From an uncultured Christensenella sp. (lineage in GTDB: Bacteria; Bacillota; Clostridia; Christensenellales; Borkfalkiaceae), in assembly GCA_910577875.1 (NCBI GenBank), contig CAJTNY010000022.1, positions 1 to 30,172 of the forward strand: DNA of 30,172 bases, read 5' to 3'. The notes beneath the pieces were generated by a model. That model was not told the DNA's origin and did no database searches. It saw only the letters and a program-made list of their open reading frames with translations. The translations under genes were made by a program, and so were the position numbers. This document shows positions 24,489 through 30,172 of the stretch, in pieces (the stretch's first letter is position 1; the number at the start of each line of letters is the position of its first letter).

Positions 24489-24944
24489 ATGGAAAAAGAA
24501 ATAAACGTTCTTTTAAAACTGCACTGCCGTATGTTCACGCTTGAAGGACTTGCGGCGGGTTACCGAAAAAATGCAAAGGCTCTTAAATTATGTCTTAAAT
24601 TAATTAAATTAGAAACCAAAGAACTCAATAAATGCAAAGTTATTTCCCCTTACGAGATAAGCGAGTTTAAACACAGATACGAAACTTTTTCGGAAATAGT
24701 GAAACGTCTTATAAAAGCTTCCTCCGAAACAGAGGAAAACAAAGCCGTAGAGGACTTACATAAACTGACAGAAAAGACACAGGAAGACATAAGCGGTCTC
24801 AGAGAACAGATAAGTCCGCTCGCCGAAAACGCAAGAAAACTCGGAGTAAAACTGACTAAAAAACTCGAAAGCGGAACTCAGGTTCTCAGCGACAGAATTT
24901 CGGAAACGGTTGACGAAATCAAGAAAGTTTTAAAAGAACAATAA
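24489..24944 (+). CDS. Small helical/coiled-coil protein, function unknown
   Basis: The 151-residue product is almost entirely predicted helix with 24% or so Lys plus Glu, and has no signal peptide or transmembrane helix. Residues about 35-75 and 85-150 have heptad-like hydrophobic spacing; the last third (LTKKLESGTQVLSDRISETVDEIKK style) resembles amphipathic apolipoprotein-like or late-embryogenesis-like helices. The ATG follows GAGGTG by seven bases, and a promoter lies about 30 bases upstream. It is a single-gene unit ending in a bidirectional terminator, divergent from spoIVA. I do not recognise the family; position next to spoIVA alone does not establish a sporulation role. Confidence 0.75.
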   Translation: MEKEINVLLKLHCRMFTLEGLAAGYRKNAKALKLCLKLIKLETKELNKCKVISPYEISEFKHRYETFSEIVKRLIKASSETEENKAVEDLHKLTEKTQEDISGLREQISPLAENARKLGVKLTKKLESGTQVLSDRISETVDEIKKVLKEQ

Positions 24945-24996
24945 AAACGGCTTTCCATTAAAGCGCGCTTCCCATTGTTTAAATCGATAACAAAAG

Positions 24997-25020
24997 GCTC
25001 CCGGTCAATTGTCCGGGAGC
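24997..25020. terminator. Bidirectional terminator between convergent genes
   Basis: An 8-bp GC-rich stem (24997-25004 with 25013-25020) and eight-base loop lie between convergent genes. The minus strand continues CTTTTGTTATC, so it best terminates the lipoprotein gene; the plus side continues TTATAAAT. Confidence 0.8.
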
Positions 25021-25045
25021 TTATAAATATGGTTTAATTCCACCG

Positions 25046-26440
25046 TTAAGCGGAAATGTGTTCAAAGCTGCCTATTTTATTGGCTTTGATATCGTCGTTC
25101 CACAACCCATCGTTTGCAAATTTCACACAGTACAGAGGCACGCTTTGCAACTCTTCCCCGTAAATAAGCAGATAAACGTCGTATTTTCCGCTTTCAAGAT
25201 CATGTTCCACGTTGAATTCGAGCTCATTCTTTACGGCAATTTCTCCTTGGTCCGCAATATACACCGCCGCGCCGGTAGTGTCGGTAAATATCAGCTTTGC
25301 CCTCTTGTTCCTGTTTAAATTTCCAAATCCGGCGTTTTGCAAAGTAAGGCGGATCTTTAGCTTTTCAGACGAGGACGAATAAGTAAATACCGAGTTTTTC
25401 AATACAAATCTGTATCCCAAACGGTTCTGTATGTAAGTAAATGCGGTTTTGCCGTAATATTGTTTTTCTAATCCGCAAACTTCTGTATAAAAGGTGTTTT
25501 TCCACTTTTCGATTACTCTGTTATCCCACTCTGTATTCAGATAACTTAAATGAATTTTATTCATTTCGGGTAAACACGCTTCAATATTGTGAAACGGACT
25601 GTCGGGGACGGCAACTTCGCCGCCGAACGGCAAATGAGCATTTTGGACGCTTAAAAAATTTATATCGCGCTCTCTGTTACGGTAAGTACCCAAATCACTT
25701 TCGGAGCCCAGATATCCGTCGTTATACAAGCCTAATCTGTAAGCCTTTTCGTCGGGCGATATTGAAATTTCTTCAACCTTGTCGTCAGATACGTTAATAT
25801 AGTTGTATATCATTTCAGGCGTCCGCACCAACACGGGTATTTCGGATGCTACGGTTAAAAAAGCGTTTATAAGCGGTGTTATATGCTCCGGATTTGCCGC
25901 CGCACTCGTATGCATTTCGCCCCACGGGCCTATAAACCCCGTTTCAATAGCGGTGACCGTATTTATATAACGGTTAAGCACAGAACAAACACTCTCCACA
26001 TGCCCCAGCATTACTTCGAGAGCCGGCTCCTTATCGGCATTGCCGTTATAACCGGGGTCGTAAGCAAATCTCACGATTGCATTTTTATCGTTTTCTTTAA
26101 GGAAAGAAAGCAACGCGTCCAACCCTTCCAGCGCATCATCTGTTATCGACTTGTCTGCCACGTTATTTGCCGCCGCCGAAAACGCGCTTATATCGCAACG
26201 CAAATGATATAGCTGCGTTTGTGAATTTATAACGCCCTTATTGTACGTCGCTCCATTTTCGTTGATTTTGACATATACAGGACGGTAAAATCCCTGGTCG
26301 GGATTAGATATTTCCTCCGTGCTTTCCTCGTAATTCAAATCCTGAACGTGCTTTTCGCCTACGTCGGCTTTGCCGCATGCGGCAAAAACCGCGGCAATGA
26401 TAAAAACCGATAAAATTATTGCTGTTAATCTTACTTTCAT
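25046..26440 (-). CDS. Lipoprotein with DUF4874/DUF4832-like glycosidase-type fold
   Basis: A basic start, a hydrophobic stretch (5-20) and a lipobox-like FAAC with Cys22 predict a lipid-anchored surface protein. The mature part resembles, from memory, the DUF4874/DUF4832 family: an NPDQGFYRP opening (46-54), a TIM-barrel-like region with FAYDPGY (125-131), ETGFIGPWGEMH (166-177) and LGLYNDGYLGSESDLGTY (236-253). A C-terminal beta-rich domain (about 345-450) follows. Such proteins are related to glycoside hydrolases and act on or near surface polysaccharide; the acidic residues E167 and E176 could be catalytic, but no activity is known. It is a single-gene unit with its own promoter and terminator; the ribosome site (AAGG) is weak. 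Confidence 0.8.
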   Translation of the reverse strand: MKVRLTAIILSVFIIAAVFAACGKADVGEKHVQDLNYEESTEEISNPDQGFYRPVYVKINENGATYNKGVINSQTQLYHLRCDISAFSAAANNVADKSITDDALEGLDALLSFLKENDKNAIVRFAYDPGYNGNADKEPALEVMLGHVESVCSVLNRYINTVTAIETGFIGPWGEMHTSAAANPEHITPLINAFLTVASEIPVLVRTPEMIYNYINVSDDKVEEISISPDEKAYRLGLYNDGYLGSESDLGTYRNRERDINFLSVQNAHLPFGGEVAVPDSPFHNIEACLPEMNKIHLSYLNTEWDNRVIEKWKNTFYTEVCGLEKQYYGKTAFTYIQNRLGYRFVLKNSVFTYSSSSEKLKIRLTLQNAGFGNLNRNKRAKLIFTDTTGAAVYIADQGEIAVKNELEFNVEHDLESGKYDVYLLIYGEELQSVPLYCVKFANDGLWNDDIKANKIGSFEHISA

Positions 26441-26465
26441 ATATACAGACCTTATGTTTTTTACA

Positions 26466-26494
26466 AATGTAAGATAATTGTATCATATCGTCAA
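26466..26494 (-). promoter_or_regulatory. Probable sigma-A promoter of the lipoprotein gene
   Basis: TTGACG (26489-26494), a 17-bp spacer and TACATT (26466-26471) on the minus strand. An overlapping alternative uses TACAAT as -10. An inverted repeat, TTCCC-ATA-GGGAA (26526-26538), lies about 30 bp upstream and could be a protein-binding site. Confidence 0.6.
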
Positions 26495-26582
26495 TAAAAA
26501 AAACAAGCGGTTGACTCAAGCGTAGTTCCCATAGGGAATGAAAAAACTAAATTTTTAAGAGTTGTACTTTCAAGCGAGGACA

Positions 26583-26615
26583 AAAGCTCTCGAACATATC
26601 GTTCGAGAGCTTTTT
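26583..26615. terminator. Bidirectional terminator upstream of the lipoprotein gene
   Basis: A perfect 12-bp stem (26583-26594 with 26602-26613) with a seven-base loop has T runs on both strands (TTTTT plus, TTTT minus). It ends transcription of the SPFH-gene unit coming from the right. The 74 bases between it and the SPFH stop show nothing else. Confidence 0.88.
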
Positions 26616-26687
26616 AAATACACATTATTTTCAAAGATAAATTACTGTTTATCTTACAGCCATTACATAACTTATAATACCAAATCA

Positions 26688-27674
26688 TCAATTTAGCTTT
26701 TGCCCGCATTCGGTACAAAAGTTTGCACCTGCGACAATCGGCTTTCCGCACTTAGAGCAAAATTGGTGAATGGGATTACCGCATCCGGAGCAGAATTTGC
26801 TATCGGGTTGAATAGGTTTTCGGCATACGGAGCAAATATCCGACGGCGACACGGTATTTGACGAAATCACTTCTTTGCCAAGCACATTACCGATGCCAAC
26901 GCCCAAAATCGTCCCCGCCGTCCCGTTTCCTGCCGCCGCTTTTAAGGCGTCTGCCTGCGCTATTTTAGCATACACGTCAACATTATTTCGCATAAGCCCA
27001 AGTCTTGCGTTTTCGTCTACGGCTTTTTCCAACTCGGGCGGAACGGAAAGATTCTCTATGTCGAATGCGGTCAGTGTGACGCCGAGTTCGCCGCAACGTG
27101 CCGCAACGGATTTTTTCACCTCCTCACTCAATTCGGCATATTTGGACGTCATATCCGAAAGGCTTACGTTACAAGTCGCAAACGCAGACGAAATGCTTCC
27201 CACCAGCAAAGTCCGCAATGCTTTATTCAACTTGTTCGTCTCGTAGCATTCCGCCATACCCGCGACCGACGTAAGAAACAATTCGGGAACTGTAATTTTG
27301 AACGAATATGCTCCGTTTCCTCTGATTCTTATAATTCCGTATTCTGTTTGTACGGGAACGGGATTCGACGTTCCCCACCGTATTCCCGTAATCTCCTTTA
27401 CGTTAACAAAATAAATCTCGGATTTGAACGGTGTTTCAAATCCGTATTTCCAGGCAAGTAACTTACTTATAACAGGCAAACTGTCGGTGTTGAGTTTATA
27501 CGTTCCCGCCCCGAAGACATCCGCCGTTTTACCTTTGTCGCAAAATACAGCCACTTGACTTTCGCGCACGGTAAGCGAAGACCCTTTTTTTATTACGTTG
27601 TCTTTCATATCGAACTTTTGCACCAACGTTTCATCGTCAAATGCGTGCAACTCTATTATTTTAAGCATTCCCAT
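26688..27674 (-). CDS. SPFH/band-7 domain protein with two C-terminal zinc ribbons (YdjI-like)
   Basis: The 328-residue protein starts with an SPFH/virion-core-like domain (about 28-230), like B. subtilis YdjI. A short Ala/Gly-rich stretch (245-275, TILGVGIGNVLG) may touch membranes. Two zinc ribbons follow, with Cys281/284/295/298 and Cys306/309/320/323. In B. subtilis YdjI works with YdjG and YdjH and recruits PspA to the membrane. Here the partner directly upstream (17 bp away) also has double zinc ribbons. AAGGAA lies eight bases before the first ATG; a second in-frame ATG six bases later is possible. No PspA gene is in view. Function is inferred from the fold and neighbour. Confidence 0.82.
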   Translation of the reverse strand: MGMLKIIELHAFDDETLVQKFDMKDNVIKKGSSLTVRESQVAVFCDKGKTADVFGAGTYKLNTDSLPVISKLLAWKYGFETPFKSEIYFVNVKEITGIRWGTSNPVPVQTEYGIIRIRGNGAYSFKITVPELFLTSVAGMAECYETNKLNKALRTLLVGSISSAFATCNVSLSDMTSKYAELSEEVKKSVAARCGELGVTLTAFDIENLSVPPELEKAVDENARLGLMRNNVDVYAKIAQADALKAAAGNGTAGTILGVGIGNVLGKEVISSNTVSPSDICSVCRKPIQPDSKFCSGCGNPIHQFCSKCGKPIVAGANFCTECGQKLN

Positions 27675-27691
27675 ATCTGAATTTCCTTTTA

Positions 27692-29317
27692 TTAGTTAAA
27701 CTCCATAGTTTTTATTGCGTGTTCGAAGATCGGCGCCCAATACCATCTGTCTTTACCGAGACAGTTCCAACTGCCGATACCTTGTTTCCCGTCCAACGAG
27801 AAGAAAAACATTGCGTTATATATAGGCTGGTCAATGGCAGCGGAAATAAAATCGACAAAGAAAATATTGCCGCTTGACGCGATGATTTTCGCTTCCCCGA
27901 ATTTTGCCGAAGAGAGCGAGTTTTTCAACATAGCGAGCATTTGCTTACCGAAAGCCGCAACGTCTTTGCTATTGAGCGAACCGCCGAAATTCACGTTCAG
28001 ATTCACCGTTGCGTCGGGCGTAGTATATATGTAACGCGGCGCATTTGCGGGATACTTTATACGGCGCAATTCGTCCGACATCACTTCAAAACTTTCGGGC
28101 ATTACGGCGGTGATTTTACCGTCCGCTATACGCGCCCGCACGAACTTTACGTCGGGCAGTTCGCATCCCTGCGGCATATCAGCGCGGATATTTTCGTAGT
28201 TTATGCCTCCCACAATGCAGTCGAGTGCGTTACCTTTTACGATGAAAGTCGTCCCGCACGCCGAGCAATACGCGGTCTTTCCGTTTTCGTCAAGCACAAT
28301 GGGGCTGCCGCATTGCGTGCATATAAGAGCTTCGAGTTCGTTTGCACGCCGAATTTCTATTCCGTCTGCTTTGCCGCGGATATTGCCGCAAGACAGGCAT
28401 ACTCCGTCTTCACCTAGCGTACCGCCGCAAGCGGGACAAACATTGCTTTCCAGCCGCTCGCCGTCCGAAATTTTAATTTTTATTTCCGCATCGGAAAGTA
28501 TTTCGACAGCATCGCTCTTTGCTTTGACCATCGGCTTTGCATCACCGTAATTGTATTTGCGCTCTCCTTTAACATAAATTTCGCCCTGCGGTATATTGGT
28601 CTTTTCCGCAATAATCTCAAACGCTTCAATTAAATTATCGGTCAATCTGTCGAAATATGCGCCGTTATCTCTGCCGCGCACAAACGCGCAATAAACGATT
28701 TCTTTATCTGTCTGATAACCGTTGGTCTGCTCCAAACGCACGGTAACAAAGTAAGCGTTTTTGTAATCGACGATGTCAAAGCATCCCGCAGGAACAATGT
28801 CCACGCTGAATGCGGAATATTTGTGTTTAAGTTGTGATACCCACATTTTTAGCTTATTAAACAAAACCAAGTCATCGGTTTCGTCAATCAGTTTTGCGCG
28901 TTTACCGTAATTTTTCAATATTCGGTGCGCTTTTGCAAAGCCGTACTGCTCCGTGATTGCATAGCAATAATAGGCTTTTTTCTCGTCATAATACGGACTT
29001 TTTTTATCGCCGTAAAGAAAATACCCGATAAGCGCACAATCGCAGTTTATGTTATCCAACGCATTGTCAAGATACGTCAAATCACTGTCCGCAATCGCAT
29101 TATTCCGCAAGCGACGTAAAACATAATGCGCACAAGCGTTATCGTCGCCGTTAAGCAAAAGTGTCATCAGTTCATCTTCCGACGCATTAAAGTAATCGGT
29201 CGAAGACTTGCAATAAACTTCCCTGTCACGCTCAGTGTCGCATTTTATCGCTTTCAAATATTTTCCGGTAACTTTTCTTGCAAACGCCACCGCTTGTTTA
29301 TTTTGCTTTTCAATCAT
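27692..29317 (-). CDS. Double zinc-ribbon protein, partner of the SPFH protein (YdjG-like context)
   Basis: The 541-residue protein has an alpha-helical N-terminus (1-160), an alpha/beta region (165-265) and two zinc ribbons with Cys294/297/307/310 and Cys333/336/351/354. A C-terminal domain (about 400-541, with YIYTTPDATVNLNV) resembles, from memory, the Mog1/PsbP-like fold seen in other Firmicute proteins. No signal peptide or transmembrane helix is evident. It is the first gene of a two-gene unit with the SPFH protein; the pairing resembles the zinc-ribbon YdjG with YdjI, but sequence similarity to YdjG was not shown. A strong promoter lies upstream, but the ribosome site before ATG 29317 is weak (AGAG). 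Confidence 0.72.
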   Translation of the reverse strand: MIEKQNKQAVAFARKVTGKYLKAIKCDTERDREVYCKSSTDYFNASEDELMTLLLNGDDNACAHYVLRRLRNNAIADSDLTYLDNALDNINCDCALIGYFLYGDKKSPYYDEKKAYYCYAITEQYGFAKAHRILKNYGKRAKLIDETDDLVLFNKLKMWVSQLKHKYSAFSVDIVPAGCFDIVDYKNAYFVTVRLEQTNGYQTDKEIVYCAFVRGRDNGAYFDRLTDNLIEAFEIIAEKTNIPQGEIYVKGERKYNYGDAKPMVKAKSDAVEILSDAEIKIKISDGERLESNVCPACGGTLGEDGVCLSCGNIRGKADGIEIRRANELEALICTQCGSPIVLDENGKTAYCSACGTTFIVKGNALDCIVGGINYENIRADMPQGCELPDVKFVRARIADGKITAVMPESFEVMSDELRRIKYPANAPRYIYTTPDATVNLNVNFGGSLNSKDVAAFGKQMLAMLKNSLSSAKFGEAKIIASSGNIFFVDFISAAIDQPIYNAMFFFSLDGKQGIGSWNCLGKDRWYWAPIFEHAIKTMEFN

Positions 29318-29390
29318 TCGCTTTTATCTCTTATTTGCGTAAATCTGTTGCTGCTGCAACCGTATTTTTGGTTCGTATGATACCGTATAA

Positions 29391-29419
29391 ATTATAACAC
29401 TTTGTTTATCGCATTGCAA
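29391..29419 (-). promoter_or_regulatory. Sigma-A promoter of the zinc-ribbon/SPFH operon
   Basis: TTGCAA (29414-29419), a 17-bp spacer and TATAAT (29391-29396) on the minus strand. The 70-base leader contains a small hairpin, GTTGC-AGCA-GCAAC, at about 29348-29361. Confidence 0.8.
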
Positions 29420-29553
29420 GAATTATAGGAACAAAAACAGATACTCTTATGGCTCTGCACGGTAAGCGAAAAACATTATTCGTCAAATCTTAAAATTTGT
29501 CCTTTACTACTTGCAAATTCGCTGTTTATGGGTAATCGTTTTTGATGATTTTA

Positions 29554-29562
29554 TGGTATAAT
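29554..29562 (+). promoter_or_regulatory. Extended -10 promoter of the XRE regulator gene
   Basis: TGGTATAAT gives a TGn extended -10 element (TATAAT at 29557-29562), 30 bases before the ATG. No good -35 lies at the right distance, which extended -10 promoters tolerate. The rest of the 274-bp divergent gap shows nothing else. Confidence 0.65.
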
Positions 29563-29591
29563 TAAAATATCATAAATAAGGAGCAACGTCT

Positions 29592-30056
29592 ATGGATATG
29601 CAAAAAATCGGCTCGTTTTTAGCTGAGTTGCGAAAAGAAAAAAATCTGACGCAGGATGAACTCGGTGTGCAAATCGGAGTCACGAATAAAACCATATCGC
29701 GCTGGGAAACCGGCAACTATCTACCGCCCGTCGAAATGCTGCAAACTCTTGGCGACAATTTCGGCGTAAGCATAAACGAAATATTGAACGGCGAAAGGAT
29801 AAGCGACGGAAACTATAAAGATATTTCGGAACAAAATATCAAATCCGCGCTGACAAAAAGCGATTCGGTAATAACGAAACACAGAAAAATTATGAACTGG
29901 GTTATCGCTGTCGTTGTGGCCGCGTTATACATGACGATTAGTCTTATAACTTTGAAATGGCAATATACCTGGATTATCTGGGCGGTTTATTGTGTGTATC
30001 GAACAGTCGAGAGTATAATAATTTACCGCCTGAATGTTCACGTCAAATCAAAATAG
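29592..30056 (+). CDS. XRE-family helix-turn-helix regulator with membrane-spanning C-terminus
   Basis: Residues 6-61 are a Cro/CI-type helix-turn-helix domain (LTQDELGVQIGV then KTISRWETGNYLP). A linker leads to two predicted membrane helices, about 101-120 and 125-145. The layout fits membrane-tethered XRE proteins common in Firmicutes, whose signal is usually unknown. AAGGAG lies eight bases before ATG 29592. It is divergent from the zinc-ribbon/SPFH operon and could regulate it or the next gene; there is no binding-site evidence for either. The 154-residue gene appears complete. Confidence 0.85.
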   Translation: MDMQKIGSFLAELRKEKNLTQDELGVQIGVTNKTISRWETGNYLPPVEMLQTLGDNFGVSINEILNGERISDGNYKDISEQNIKSALTKSDSVITKHRKIMNWVIAVVVAALYMTISLITLKWQYTWIIWAVYCVYRTVESIIIYRLNVHVKSK

Positions 30057-30082
30057 ACGTTATTAATCGGGTGTGAAGTTAT

Positions 30083-30111
30083 TTGCTTTTTATTATTCTC
30101 AGTGCTATAAT
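30083..30111 (+). promoter_or_regulatory. Sigma-A promoter of the rightmost gene
   Basis: TTGCTT (30083-30088), a 17-bp spacer and TATAAT (30106-30111). This shows the next gene has its own start, separate from the XRE gene. Confidence 0.8.
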
Positions 30112-30141
30112 TTGGAATAAATAATTAGTAAGGAGTCAAAA

Positions 30142-30172
30142 ATGGATATCGAAAAATTAAAAACCGACGCCG
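30142..30172 (+). CDS. Start of an unidentified gene (runs off window)
   Basis: Only the first ten codons are present, reading MDIEKLKTDA. AAGGAG (30130-30135) precedes the ATG by six bases, and a clear promoter lies 31 to 59 bases upstream, so this is a real gene start. The product cannot be told from ten residues. Confidence 0.65.
   Translation, partial: MDIEKLKTDA

Overview
The window looks like a chromosomal segment of an endospore-forming low/mid-GC Firmicute, most likely an uncultured Clostridia lineage. Evidence for this is spoIVA, an RNase J, a type III glutamine synthetase (glnN), a Firmicute-style trmR/trhP pair, AGGAG-type ribosome binding sites and textbook sigma-A promoters with 17-bp spacers. 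The placement is inferred from gene content only. No rRNA, tRNA, CRISPR array or prophage was seen. Genes are closely packed: no stretch longer than about 270 bases lacks a gene, and each larger gap carries promoters and/or a terminator.

Layout. Positions 1-101 are one end of an IS3-family-like insertion sequence lying 23 bp beyond the purA stop. Positions 125-5313 (minus strand) hold three single-gene units: purA, a ClC chloride transporter with a C-terminal RCK_C-like domain, and glnN. Positions 5531-10646 (minus) are a three-gene operon: a secreted protein made of two copies of an unrecognised domain, followed by two paralogous MacB/FtsX-type ABC transporters with fused ATPase and permease. 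It ends in a 50-bp perfect palindrome that serves as terminator. Positions 10841-15897 (minus) read RNase J, TrmR-like methyltransferase, U32-family TrhP-like protein, aroA. TrhP and AroA overlap by ATGA, which is notable because tRNA hydroxylation by TrhP needs prephenate, a product downstream of AroA.

Positions 15973-20082 (minus) encode a 1369-residue acidic, repeat-built coiled-coil protein with a distinct basic C-terminal domain. It has no recognised function and is the most intriguing single gene here. Positions 20351-22581 (plus) are serC-serA (serine synthesis, ATGA overlap), followed by an unrecognised 49-residue ORF. A bidirectional terminator separates these from spoIVA (minus).

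Positions 24489-24944 (plus) encode a small helical protein. Positions 25046-26440 (minus) encode a lipoprotein resembling the DUF4874/DUF4832 family. Positions 26688-29317 (minus) are a two-gene unit encoding a double zinc-ribbon protein and an SPFH-domain protein with two C-terminal zinc ribbons, reminiscent of the Bacillus YdjG/YdjI membrane-stress module. The right end has a divergent XRE-family regulator with a membrane-spanning tail and the first codons of another gene.

Starts were chosen by ribosome binding sites and family alignment from memory. All family assignments come from motif recognition, without a database search.
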